From JAICXG01 sp036494545 (GTDB taxonomy: Bacteria; Verrucomicrobiota; Verrucomicrobiia; Chthoniobacterales; UBA10450): 64,000 nucleotides of DNA. How positions within the stretch are numbered: position 1 is the stretch's first letter; every line of letters starts with the position of its first letter. Below are positions 15,834 to 23,967 of this stretch, in pieces. A program made the translations under genes and the position numbers. The stretch lies in contig DASXOB010000016.1 in the NCBI GenBank assembly GCA_036494545.1, positions 1-64,000 of the forward strand, read 5' to 3'. Under the pieces are notes generated by a model that was given only the letters and a program-made list of their open reading frames with translations, was not told the DNA's origin and did not search any database.

Positions 15834-17003
15834 ATGGCGGGATTGGTCGTAAAGCCGCGAGCGCGTATTTTGCACGGGCACGATTGGGTTTTCAGCAGCG
15901 AAGTGCTGAAGGTCTTCGGTCAGCCTAAAGATGGGGACGTCATCTCGCTGAAAGATGGGCGCGATCACCTGATCGGAAGCGCGATTTACAATTCGAAGTC
16001 ACAAATCGTCGCGCGCCGTTTCTCGCGGCGAAAACAGGATCTCGATCTCGATTTTTTCCAACGGCGCATCAGCCAGGCGATGGAGTACCGCGCCAGACGC
16101 GGCGTCAATCCGAGTTTGTGCCGGCTGGTTTGGAGCGAGAGCGATGGGTTGCCGGGAGTAATCGTGGATCGTTACGGCGATCACCTCGTCCTGCAAACGC
16201 TCACTTTGGCGATGGACCAGCGAAAGGATCTGATCGTTAGGGCGCTGAAGGATCTCGCAGGAGAATGCTCCATCATTGAGCGCAACGACGCTGTCGTTAG
16301 GCGAGCAGAAGGCATGGAACTGCGCAGCGGTATCTTATCCGGCGACGCGCCCAACCAACTCGAGATCGAAGTTGCCGGCCTGCAATTGCGGATCGATCTC
16401 CTGCATTCGCAAAAGACCGGCTTTTACCTCGACCAGTTACCCCATTATCAACTGGTCGCGCAGCACGCCGCCGGCCGTCGCGTGCTCGATTGTTTTAGTA
16501 GCCAGGGCGCCTTCGCTCTCGCTTGCGCCCGGGCGGGGGCACTTGAAGCGGTCGGCGTCGAGGTAGGCGCGGAGAACATTCGCCAGGCACGCGAGAATGC
16601 CGAACACAATCGGCTCGAGGTTCGCTGGATCGAGCAGGATGTTTTTCAGTTCTTGCGCGGCGCGGAGAAAGCGGAAGAGCGTTTCGACCTCATCGTCCTT
16701 GACCCGCCGTCATTCACCAAGAGCAAAGGCGGATTGCACGGCGCGCGGCGCGGTTACAAGGAGCTGCACGTGCGCGCGTTCCAGCTGCTCTCGCCTAACG
16801 GAATACTCGCGACTTTTTCCTGTTCACATCATGTTGGGACTGAACTCTTCGATCAAGTGATTGGCGATGCGCTGGTCGATGCCCGACGTTCCGCGAGGCG
16901 CCTGCGTCGCATCGAGCAGTCGCTCGATCATCCGGTGCTCCCGACCATTCCGGAGACAGAATATTTTCGGGGTCTGCTCCTGGAGATGATGCCCGGTCGT
17001 TAG
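15834..17003 (+). CDS. rlmI: RlmI-like 23S rRNA cytosine-C5 methyltransferase
   Basis: A 389-residue SAM-dependent methyltransferase. An N-terminal PUA domain (about 3-75, RARILHGHDWVFSSEV) is followed by the Rossmann domain: HSQKTGFYLDQ, VLDCFSSQGAFALACAR (SAM motif I), FDLIVLDPPSFTKSK (motif IV) and FSCSHHV carrying the likely catalytic cysteine. E. coli RlmI makes m5C1962 in 23S rRNA; this protein has the same layout, though related COG1092 enzymes act elsewhere. A GTG nine bases upstream (15825) is in frame; ATG 15834 is preferred. The stop TAG is formed by a TCGTTAGGC word (16997-17005), and two more copies or near-copies lie inside (16234, 16294). Confidence 0.88.
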   Translation: MAGLVVKPRARILHGHDWVFSSEVLKVFGQPKDGDVISLKDGRDHLIGSAIYNSKSQIVARRFSRRKQDLDLDFFQRRISQAMEYRARRGVNPSLCRLVWSESDGLPGVIVDRYGDHLVLQTLTLAMDQRKDLIVRALKDLAGECSIIERNDAVVRRAEGMELRSGILSGDAPNQLEIEVAGLQLRIDLLHSQKTGFYLDQLPHYQLVAQHAAGRRVLDCFSSQGAFALACARAGALEAVGVEVGAENIRQARENAEHNRLEVRWIEQDVFQFLRGAEKAEERFDLIVLDPPSFTKSKGGLHGARRGYKELHVRAFQLLSPNGILATFSCSHHVGTELFDQVIGDALVDARRSARRLRRIEQSLDHPVLPTIPETEYFRGLLLEMMPGR

Positions 17004-17151
17004 GCAATGTTTCCGCCCCGCGTTGGAAGCGAATGGCCCTTTCCGACCGCGAGCCGGCGCGAAACTGTGCAAAGTCGAGTGAAAAATCTGGAATTCTCGC
17101 GGCACACAATTAATATCACCGCCGTACCGTTTGCCGCCGCATCGAAACGCC

Positions 17152-17781
17152 ATGTCTGAACGCATCCGCCCGATCGAACAAATGTTGGAGCTCAACGAGG
17201 ATGATCAGGTCAGCACCGAACACCTCGATTCGCAAGTCCAAAAGGCGCAGGAACAGCTTCTTCAGCTCAAGCGCCAACAGGAGCAAATCGAAAAACAAAA
17301 GCGCGAGCTGGAGGAATTAAGTCGACGCCAGGAAGAACTGGAGCGTGGTCGCGGGGAGATGACTGACAAGCTGACGCGCTCGCTCGTCGTGCTGGAACGC
17401 GAAGCCTACGAGGCGCAGAAAAAAATGGAGCAGTTGCGCGCCACGCGCGAGAGCTTCGGTCAGCATCTCGAGATCCTGGAAGGCATCGATCCGCGGACCT
17501 GGAATCCAACTGACCTGAACAAGGAACTGAGTCGCGCCCTCAGCATGGTCGACGACGCGCGGGCCGAATACAGCCAGCAACGCAGCCGTCTGCAGGCGAC
17601 CACAAATGAAAGCGAAAACCTGCCATTGCCGGAAGCAAGTCCAGCGCTCGAAAATAACAACGGAATGGCGCACTCCTTCGGCCAGTGGATGCAGATTGGA
17701 TTCGCCTTCACTCTGCCGCTGATCGTCTTTGCCATCATCGCGCTTGTCGTTTTCCTCTGGATGAACGGCCCGGCTCGTTAG
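17152..17781 (+). CDS. Coiled-coil protein with C-terminal membrane anchor
   Basis: A 209-residue protein. Residues about 25-85 are almost wholly charged with heptad spacing (QEQLLQLKRQQEQIEKQ and so on), a strong coiled coil. A second helical stretch runs to about 150. A single membrane helix (IGFAFTLPLIVFAIIALVVF, about 183-202) ends the protein, so it is likely tail-anchored in the inner membrane with the coil in the cytoplasm. I do not recognise a family. ATG 17152 is chosen over 17131. Its TAG stop lies within a TCGTTAGGC word (17775-17783), seven bases before the next gene, so the two are probably co-transcribed and may form a complex. Confidence 0.75.
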   Translation: MSERIRPIEQMLELNEDDQVSTEHLDSQVQKAQEQLLQLKRQQEQIEKQKRELEELSRRQEELERGRGEMTDKLTRSLVVLEREAYEAQKKMEQLRATRESFGQHLEILEGIDPRTWNPTDLNKELSRALSMVDDARAEYSQQRSRLQATTNESENLPLPEASPALENNNGMAHSFGQWMQIGFAFTLPLIVFAIIALVVFLWMNGPAR

Positions 17782-17788
17782 GCGCGCA

Positions 17789-18154
17789 ATGGCTCGTCGA
17801 CCCGCTTCATCCGATACGCCGCTGAACCAAAAGCAGCAGGAGCTTGCTCGTGAGGAAGCCAATCTGCGCAAAAAGATGGACGACCTCCAGCGCATGATTG
17901 AGGACGCTCCGCGCGTCGCCGAAGAACGATCGCGCCGTCAGCGCGAGGAGCTGCTGGAACGTGCGAGCGAAGGCCGCGAACGCCTCGACGTTTCCATCGC
18001 GCTCAATGACAAACGTTTTACCGACGCAAAGTCCGAGCGACGCCGGCCACGGTCGTTGCGCAAACAACGCAGCGAAGGTCGGCTGCTTTTTATCGTCCTC
18101 GTCCTCGCCCTCGGGCTCGCGATTGTCTGGATCGCGACCCATCTGCCGTTTTGA
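17789..18154 (+). CDS. Small coiled-coil protein with C-terminal membrane anchor
   Basis: A 121-residue protein with the same plan as its neighbour: a charged coiled-coil segment (KQQELAREEANLRKKMDD, about 15-60), a basic stretch (SERRRPRSLRKQRSEGR, about 82-98) and one C-terminal membrane helix (LLFIVLVLALGLAIVWIAT). The basic stretch before the helix predicts a cytoplasmic coil. It starts seven bases after the preceding stop. The matching architectures suggest a paired scaffold or envelope-linked structure, but nothing in the sequence shows the function. Confidence 0.7.
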   Translation: MARRPASSDTPLNQKQQELAREEANLRKKMDDLQRMIEDAPRVAEERSRRQREELLERASEGRERLDVSIALNDKRFTDAKSERRRPRSLRKQRSEGRLLFIVLVLALGLAIVWIATHLPF

Positions 18155-18206
18155 TTTTGGTTCGGCGCAGGAGTCTGCCTAACGAACCTGCAACGTCCGC
18201 AATCCT

Positions 18207-18941
18207 ATGAAACAATCAGTCCTCCTCTTTGCCTGGCTGCTGCTCGCTTTTCTCCCTCCGCTGCGCGCAGCCGAACCCGACTTGATCACGCAGAACGAAC
18301 TGGTGCGCCGGACGCAGGAGCTCTGCGATGCCGTCGTGCCAGGGAATGCTGCGCCCTGGAAAAATTATTACGCGGACGACTGTCTGTATCATGACGAGAA
18401 AGGCCGCACCCTGAACAAGCCGCAACTCGTCGCCGATATCACACCGCTGCCAGAGGGTTACTCGGGCAAGATCACGGTCGATAAACCTGAAAGCCGAATC
18501 ACGCGGGAGAGCGCGATTTTGAGCTACGACATGCTGGAGACCGAAACCATTTTCGGACAGGAATTGCATGCCCGTTACCATCAGATCGATACTTGGATGA
18601 AGCGCGCCGGGCAATGGCAGATCGTCGCCAGCCAGGGCTTCCGCTATTACGAAGATCCGGCCGAGGGCAAAGCCGATCCAGCGGGGCTTGCGGCCTATCT
18701 CGGCACTTACGAGCTCTCCCCGAAATCGGAACGTAAGAGCATCGTGACGAGCGAAGACGGCAAGCTCTTTCTTCAGCGCACCGGTGGCAAAAAGGTGGAG
18801 CTCGTGCCGGAGGTGAGCGGTCTGTTTTTCCGGCGCGGGGTCGAAGGCCGAATTCTCTTTCGTCTCAGTCCGGATCGGAGAGCGGAGGCGCTAATCGATC
18901 GCAGGAATAACGAAGACGTTGTCTGGAAAAAGATCGGCTAA
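18207..18941 (+). CDS. Exported SnoaL/DUF4440-like protein
   Basis: A 244-residue protein with a clear signal peptide (MKQSVLLFAWLLLAFLPPLRAAE, cleavage near 22-23). Residues about 30-150 match the NTF2-like DUF4440 pattern (NELVRRTQELCDAV, WKNYYADDCLYHDEKG, and the WQIVASQGFRYY strand). A C-terminal beta-rich stretch (150-244) with AAYLGTYELSP and RRTGG-like turns resembles domains found after such folds in soil bacteria. NTF2-like domains bind small ligands or catalyse simple reactions; no active site can be named. A GCCTAACGA word lies in the 52-bp gap before it (18177-18185). Confidence 0.75.
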   Translation: MKQSVLLFAWLLLAFLPPLRAAEPDLITQNELVRRTQELCDAVVPGNAAPWKNYYADDCLYHDEKGRTLNKPQLVADITPLPEGYSGKITVDKPESRITRESAILSYDMLETETIFGQELHARYHQIDTWMKRAGQWQIVASQGFRYYEDPAEGKADPAGLAAYLGTYELSPKSERKSIVTSEDGKLFLQRTGGKKVELVPEVSGLFFRRGVEGRILFRLSPDRRAEALIDRRNNEDVVWKKIG

Positions 18942-18993
18942 CGGTCGGGCCAGACAGTTCCTGCGTAAGCGATAGCCGTTTTCGCGCGAAACC

Positions 18994-20328
18994 TTACCTC
19001 GACGATTCGGAGCCGGCGGCGCCGTTTTTCAAGGTCGCGACAATGAGGGTGGATTTGCTCGGGCTCCAGCGATAGCCGATCCCGAAATGCAGCGGCGCCG
19101 GGTTACTTTGCCGGAAAATTTCGAACAACTGCGGCTGGTAATATTGTTTGAAGAGATCGATCGGCCCAGCGTAGCTCCCAAAGAAACGGAGCGACCAGCG
19201 CGCCGAATCGAAGGCGCCGATTGGAATACCGGAGTCGTCCTGCACGATCGCCTTGCTGTGGTTGAGCAGAAAATCGCGGGATGTGCTGAAGCCATTCTCA
19301 AACATCAGATACGAGGCCGACTTGAGCAGACTTGCCGCCGTTCCCTGAGCCGCACAGAATTTCAAGAAGCCGGGCTGACTGCGGATGCCGTCATTGGATA
19401 GATCGGTCGTAAAATAATAGAGAGTCTTCGCCGGTGAATCGGGTGCGCCGGTAAAGGTAACGCGCACACCCGGCGTTAGGCCCTTTCCCTTTTCGTTAGG
19501 CGAGGACGGGTGCGGCTGCCCGTTTTTGTCCAAGGTGATGAAGTTTACCTCCGTGATCGTCTTGCCGGCGCGCGCGAGGAAGACATAGAAAATGGGCAAC
19601 GTTCCTTTCAGCTGCTCGTTTTGCAGATCCGTCTTCATTTCCCTCGTGATGAAAAACGAAAAATTGAGAACGCTGTTGAGCGATTTCTCGAGGTTCTGCA
19701 GAACAGGCTCGAGCGGTGGTCCGGCAAAACGCAGCACATCGGGAAGCGATCCAATCGGCTCGGTCCCGGCCAGGATGTATGTGTTGGCATTGGGGAAAAA
19801 CTGGTTCGCGTAGAGAAGATCCGGGCCGCTAAAGAAATAGTAAACCGCCGAGAGCGGCTGCGTCGCGTCGGGCAGATAATTCACTTCCCAATCACGAATA
19901 TTCGCCAGCTGGCGCGTCGCCAGTTTGGCCCAGGCTTGATCGAAGAATCCGGCATGCTGTTGCCAGGGAGCTGTCTGTTCGAGCGCGAAAAGCGGCGTTC
20001 CTTCCGCCACCGGGAGGCCGGCAAGGAAACGTGCGGTGTCGTTGACCGTCGCGGGAACGCCCGGAACAATCGGCACCGGCGGAGGAGCAACCCCTGGCGC
20101 CGATCCCATGCCTGGCGTCGCTGCGACCGGTGGATTCTGCGACGGAGCGGTTGGGAGCTGCGATGCCGGACGAACGTTAGGCGGCGCCGTCGGGGCAGGG
20201 GTCGTCACGACTGGCGGGTTTACCGGAAGAGCCCGTCGCACTTCCTGTCCATGCACCGTCGCGCCCAGAATGCAGCTGGCCAGGAGCAGCCTAACGAGTT
20301 GCGAGCAAAGAGATTTTCTTGTTTGCAT
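18994..20328 (-). CDS. Exported protein with proline-rich linker, function unknown
   Basis: A 444-residue protein. ATG 20328 is chosen because it opens a proper signal peptide (MQTRKSLCSQLVRLLLASCILGATVHGQ) preceded by GGGAAGA; the longer frame adds an arginine-rich segment that overlaps the glycosyltransferase gene. Residues about 30-95 are proline/alanine-rich (linker), followed by a globular region containing WEVNYLPDA, VYYFFSGPDLLYANQFFP, LNFSFFITREMKTDL and IFYVFLARAGKTITEV. I do not recognise the domain. It follows the GT2 gene by 17 bp in the same operon, suggesting a cell-envelope or surface role. Three copies or near-copies of the TCGTTAGGC word lie inside. Confidence 0.75.
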   Translation of the reverse strand: MQTRKSLCSQLVRLLLASCILGATVHGQEVRRALPVNPPVVTTPAPTAPPNVRPASQLPTAPSQNPPVAATPGMGSAPGVAPPPVPIVPGVPATVNDTARFLAGLPVAEGTPLFALEQTAPWQQHAGFFDQAWAKLATRQLANIRDWEVNYLPDATQPLSAVYYFFSGPDLLYANQFFPNANTYILAGTEPIGSLPDVLRFAGPPLEPVLQNLEKSLNSVLNFSFFITREMKTDLQNEQLKGTLPIFYVFLARAGKTITEVNFITLDKNGQPHPSSPNEKGKGLTPGVRVTFTGAPDSPAKTLYYFTTDLSNDGIRSQPGFLKFCAAQGTAASLLKSASYLMFENGFSTSRDFLLNHSKAIVQDDSGIPIGAFDSARWSLRFFGSYAGPIDLFKQYYQPQLFEIFRQSNPAPLHFGIGYRWSPSKSTLIVATLKNGAAGSESSR

Positions 20329-20345
20329 TCTTCCCGCGCGATTGC

Positions 20346-21107
20346 CTAACGAGAGCCTTTCGCCCTTACCGGCTGCGGCGTTTCCCGCCCCACCCGCCGC
20401 CGCAAGCTCACGACTTCTGCAAACATGTGCAAGCTGTCGTGCACGATGTGGACCTTGCTGCCTTCGTGATGATCCCAGCGCACCGGCACTTCCAGCACGC
20501 GGCATCCCGCGCGATGAGCAAGGAACAGCAGCTCGACGTCAAAACCGAAACCATCCACCTTCGCCTGCTCGAGGATTGGTCGCACGGCGCACATGCGAAA
20601 AGCCTTGAAACCGCACTGCGTGTCGGCGAAAGGCAGGCCAGTCGTCAGGCGCACGATCGCGTTGTAAACCTTTCCGCCTTGTTCGCGTCGCCACGGCTGG
20701 CGATGACCAATCAAGCTGCGGTCCAGTGCGCGCGAGCCAATGACAATCTCGTAGTCGCCGCGCTCGATTGGTTCGACAATCTTCGGCAGCTCGGTGATAG
20801 GCGTCGAAAGATCGGCATCGGAAAAAAGGGCGACCGGCGCACGGGTCGCGAGCAAGCCGGCGCGCACCGCATGTCCCTTTCCGTGGTTCTGCTCAAAGCG
20901 CAAAACGCGCGCCGAGACATCCGGCCGGCTCGCGAAAAGTTCTTCCGCAACCTGGGCCGTGCGATCGGTCGAGCCATCGTCGACCACGATCAGTTCCCCT
21001 TCGGGCCGGAAAGTTTGGAGGTAACTCAGAAGAGTAAGGAGATTGTCGGCCAGGCGACGCGACTCGTTAAAGGCGGGAATGATGAGAGCGAGCCTGGGAT
21101 CGATCAT
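20346..21107 (-). CDS. GT2 glycosyltransferase, polyprenyl-phosphate type
   Basis: A 253-residue inverting glycosyltransferase of family 2, close to dolichyl-phosphate glucosyl/mannosyltransferases (ALG5/DPM1-like). Motifs: LIIPAFNESRRL (8-19), VVDDGSTD (41-48), NHGKGHAVRAG (74-84), the metal-binding SDADLSTP (96-103) and DTQCGFKAFR. It would move a sugar from a nucleotide sugar to a lipid phosphate at the inner membrane. No hydrophobic tail is present, so it would associate peripherally. The TAG stop lies in a word copy (20344-20352), 17 bp before the next gene. Two further copies fill the gap upstream. Confidence 0.85.
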   Translation of the reverse strand: MIDPRLALIIPAFNESRRLADNLLTLLSYLQTFRPEGELIVVDDGSTDRTAQVAEELFASRPDVSARVLRFEQNHGKGHAVRAGLLATRAPVALFSDADLSTPITELPKIVEPIERGDYEIVIGSRALDRSLIGHRQPWRREQGGKVYNAIVRLTTGLPFADTQCGFKAFRMCAVRPILEQAKVDGFGFDVELLFLAHRAGCRVLEVPVRWDHHEGSKVHIVHDSLHMFAEVVSLRRRVGRETPQPVRAKGSR

Positions 21108-21127
21108 ACCTAACGAGCGCCTAACGA
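21108..21127 (+). repeat. Two adjacent CTAACGA words between genes
   Basis: ACCTAACGA (21108-21116, one mismatch) and GCCTAACGA (21119-21127, exact) lie 11 bp apart in the same direction and fill almost all of the 24-bp gap between the GT2 and mbfA-like genes. Confidence 0.9.
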
Positions 21128-21131
21128 GCGC

Positions 21132-22298
21132 CTATCCAACCGCACCGAACACCAAGCCCAGTCCGTAAGTCACGACTGCTTCCAGAATTCCGACGACCGT
21201 CATTTCCAAACCCGAGGCCCACCACGAGCGAATGGTAATGAGCGATTTGACCGCGCCAACTGCGAAGTGCGCCAGAATGCTAATCACAAAGGCCGCGACG
21301 ACCGCAGGAAAACCGCTCATGAAAAAGAAGGGCACGATCGGAATGAAAGCACCTATTGCGGTGGAGAGCGCGGCGGAAAAGGCGGAAGTCCATTGGTTGG
21401 GGAAATGATGTTGCGACAAGCCCAATTCGCTTTGTGCCATCGCCTGCACCATTTGCTCCGGCGATTCGGCGAGGCGCTCGGCCATGCGCTGCGCTTCCTC
21501 CGGAGCGAAGCCCTGAAGTTGATAGAAAAGCGCCATCTCTTCGATTTCTTCCTCCGGGTTTTCTTCGACCTCGGCCTTTTCGCGCGAGATCTCTGCTTCG
21601 TAGATTTCGCGTTCGCTCTTGTTCGCCAGCCATGCCCCCGCGCCCATGGAAAGAGAAGAAGCCATCATGCCGGCGAGACCCGCGACGAGAATGTAATGCT
21701 GCTGATTATCGGTCGCGCCGGCCACGCCCGAGACGATGCCGAAGACCGCACCCAGCCCGTCGTTCACGCCGTAAACGGCGTCGGCCACCCAACCACCGCC
21801 GCGCCCATGCCAGCGCTCGCGCTTCAGGATATTATCGAGCAGGCCCTTCGCGCCTAACGAGAGAGCGGGCCCAGCCATGGTGTTGAGGATACGAGAATGC
21901 GCTTTTTCTTCGAGCGCGGTTTGGCGAAGGAATTCCTTTTCTTCCTCGTTCGTCGCGAGCACGCCTTGTTGTTGCGCTTGATAGCGCTCTTTGTCGCGAT
22001 CCTCCGCCGCTTCCATGCGACGAATGGCAACGTCCGCCCCGGCGGCACGGGTGAACCAGCGATTGAGTTTGCGCCGCCAATCGTTTCTTAATTCAGGCGG
22101 CTTTGCGCCCAGCTCACGCAACTTTTTTTCCCAGCGCACAGCATGTCGCTCTTCCGCCTCCGCCATGCGCAGAAGAATGCCGCGGCGTTTTTCGTCAGGC
22201 TCGTTCGCCGCCAGTTCGCGATAAACCAGCGCGGTCTCGCGTTCGGCGCGCCAGTTCGCCTCCAGCGTTTCAATTGCCTTGGCATCTTCCGGTTTCAT
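21132..22298 (-). CDS. mbfA: Ferritin-like/VIT1 fusion, membrane-bound ferritin-type iron exporter
   Basis: A 388-residue two-part protein. Residues about 5-145 form a ferritin-like/rubrerythrin four-helix domain with carboxylate and histidine ligands (RAERE near 17-21, AEAEERH at 46-52, TALEEKAH at 127-134). Residues about 165-388 are a VIT1/CCC1 transporter domain (DAVYGVNDGLGAVFGIVSG, GLAGMMASSLSMGAGAWL, and three C-terminal helices) with the acidic cytoplasmic stretch EAEISREKAEVEENPEEE. This is the MbfA arrangement: iron is bound or oxidised by the ferritin domain and exported from the cytoplasm, protecting against iron and peroxide stress. MbfA is known from alphaproteobacteria such as Agrobacterium and Bradyrhizobium; export here is inferred. 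No iron box was identified upstream. Confidence 0.85.
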   Translation of the reverse strand: MKPEDAKAIETLEANWRAERETALVYRELAANEPDEKRRGILLRMAEAEERHAVRWEKKLRELGAKPPELRNDWRRKLNRWFTRAAGADVAIRRMEAAEDRDKERYQAQQQGVLATNEEEKEFLRQTALEEKAHSRILNTMAGPALSLGAKGLLDNILKRERWHGRGGGWVADAVYGVNDGLGAVFGIVSGVAGATDNQQHYILVAGLAGMMASSLSMGAGAWLANKSEREIYEAEISREKAEVEENPEEEIEEMALFYQLQGFAPEEAQRMAERLAESPEQMVQAMAQSELGLSQHHFPNQWTSAFSAALSTAIGAFIPIVPFFFMSGFPAVVAAFVISILAHFAVGAVKSLITIRSWWASGLEMTVVGILEAVVTYGLGLVFGAVG

Positions 22299-22323
22299 CT
22301 TCCTAATCCCTCAATAGCGATTT

Positions 22324-23289
22324 TTATTTCCTTTGCGCAACCGCCGCCATCGGAGGCACGACCGTTTCTCGTTTCTCCTCCTGCGCAGTAAGGACAAGCG
22401 CGACCGAGCCAACAATGATCGCCCCAGCCAGGATGGTGCGCCCATTCAAATTTTCGCCGGCAAAGAACGCGCCCAGAAAGACAGCCACCACCGGGTTAAC
22501 GTAGGCATAGGTCGCGACTTTGGCCGGATCGCAATGACGGAGAAGAAAAATGTAGGCCGTGTAACCGACGATCGCGCCCACCAGGACAAGATAGAGAAAT
22601 GCGCCTAACGACAAAAGGCTTAGGTCGCCCGGATGGAAGTCGCTTCCTTCTCCGCTAAGCGCTCCCGCGCTCAACATCAAGGCCCCGCCGCAAAGCATGG
22701 TTTGCGCAGACGACAGCAACGGTGGCACGGAATGTTGGACGCGACGCGAGTAAAGGGAGCCGATCGACCAGACTAACGAACCAAAAAGAAGGATGAGCAT
22801 ACCGAGTCCAAGGTGCCTTGTCCCGGCCGCGGGCGGCGCACTAAGAGCCGGCGCGACGAGAATGCCCACGCCGACAAAGCCGCCGGCGAGGCCAAGCAAA
22901 ACGAGTGCTCGCGGTCGCGGCGCAGAGCCACTCAACCAGGCGAGGAGCGCAATATAAATGGGAACGGTCGCCACGAGCAATGAAGCAAGCCCACTAGGGA
23001 CCCATTGCTCGGCGACCGTCACTCCGCCGTTACCGCAGAAAAGCAAACAGGCGCCGATAATAAAAGCGACCCGCCATTCCGCGAGCGATGATTTCGGTGC
23101 GCCTTGCCAGCGGGCAATGACATACATGATGGCGCCCGCAAAAAAGAAACGCGTGCCCGCCATCAGCAATGGCGGGATTGACTCAATCGCAAAGCGGATG
23201 CCCAGATAGGTTGAACCCCAGATGAGATAAAGCGCAGCGAAGGCCGCGACGATCATCCACCGGCGAGGAGCGCGCTCCAGGCCGCTCAC
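22324..23289 (-). CDS. EamA/DMT-family transporter
   Basis: A 321-residue inner-membrane protein with ten predicted helices in two EamA repeats (about 10-140 and 155-295). The first opens with LYLIWGSTYLGIRFAI, a hallmark of the YedA/RhaT-like group, and the second contains YTAYIFLLRHCDPAKVATYAYVNPVVAVFLG. These carriers usually export amino acids or other small metabolites; the substrate is unknown. Its start overlaps the stop of the sulfite-oxidase-like gene by four bases (ATGA, 23286-23289), so the two are translationally coupled. The C-terminus is basic and cytoplasmic. One exact word (22603) encodes SLGA. Confidence 0.88.
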   Translation of the reverse strand: MSGLERAPRRWMIVAAFAALYLIWGSTYLGIRFAIESIPPLLMAGTRFFFAGAIMYVIARWQGAPKSSLAEWRVAFIIGACLLFCGNGGVTVAEQWVPSGLASLLVATVPIYIALLAWLSGSAPRPRALVLLGLAGGFVGVGILVAPALSAPPAAGTRHLGLGMLILLFGSLVWSIGSLYSRRVQHSVPPLLSSAQTMLCGGALMLSAGALSGEGSDFHPGDLSLLSLGAFLYLVLVGAIVGYTAYIFLLRHCDPAKVATYAYVNPVVAVFLGAFFAGENLNGRTILAGAIIVGSVALVLTAQEEKRETVVPPMAAVAQRK

Positions 23290-23927
23290 GAGAAACGATC
23301 TTCCCTCCAGGGATCAGCCGTGTTGCTGTAACCGCGCACTTCCCAGAAACCAAGCCTGTCCTCACCGGAGAATTCGATTTGCCTAACGAATTTCGCTCCT
23401 TTCCAGGCATACAGTTTCGGAATGATTACCCGCGCGGGTCCGCCATGTTCGCGGGTAAGCGGTTTGCCCTCAAACCTGGTCGCAACCAGGACATCGTCGT
23501 CGAGGCAATCGGAAAGCCGAACGTTCGTTGTATAGCTGTCGTAGCTCGTAAAGAGGACGTGATTCGCCTCCCGCTTTGGCCTAACGAGATCGGCGATGGT
23601 GAAGAAGGCGACACCGCTCCAGCGACAATCGAACTTGCTCCAGGTGGTGACGCAGTGGAAATCGCTCACGTCCTCGAATTGCGAAAGGGCGTTGAATTCC
23701 TCCCAGTTCAGGGTCGTAGGATTTTCCACCAGGCCGCCGATCTCGAGGCGCCAATCGCCTAATGAAATCTCGGGACGAATACCGAGATCGAGCACCGGAA
23801 AGCCGGGAGTGAGATGCTGACCGGGCGGAAGGCGATCGTGGGAGCGGACGGATGGCCTGGCTTTGCCGGCCATCTTGCGGGCCCAGCGCTCCTTGCGTTC
23901 CGTGAGGCTGGAATCGGACGCTGCCAT
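23286..23927 (-). CDS. Sulfite oxidase-like molybdopterin protein
   Basis: A 213-residue protein of the sulfite oxidase/YedY molybdenum-cofactor superfamily. The core shows LEIGGLVENP (61-70), the molybdenum-ligand cysteine in FHCVTTWSKFD (Cys92), the FTSYDSYTTN region, and VRLIVP-type text as HGGPARVIIPKLYAWKGAKFVRQIEF. There is no Tat signal, so unlike YedY it appears cytoplasmic; compact forms of this kind are annotated as sulfite oxidase-like oxidoreductases. ATG 23927 (MAASDSSLTERKERW) is preferred because the upstream extension overlaps the UVR gene. Co-translation with an EamA exporter hints that its product or substrate is moved across the membrane. The electron acceptor is unknown. 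Confidence 0.85.
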   Translation of the reverse strand: MAASDSSLTERKERWARKMAGKARPSVRSHDRLPPGQHLTPGFPVLDLGIRPEISLGDWRLEIGGLVENPTTLNWEEFNALSQFEDVSDFHCVTTWSKFDCRWSGVAFFTIADLVRPKREANHVLFTSYDSYTTNVRLSDCLDDDVLVATRFEGKPLTREHGGPARVIIPKLYAWKGAKFVRQIEFSGEDRLGFWEVRGYSNTADPWREDRFS

Positions 23928-23967
23928 AGAAATGTTAGGCCGCTGCGGCCGAAACGACCGATCCCGC

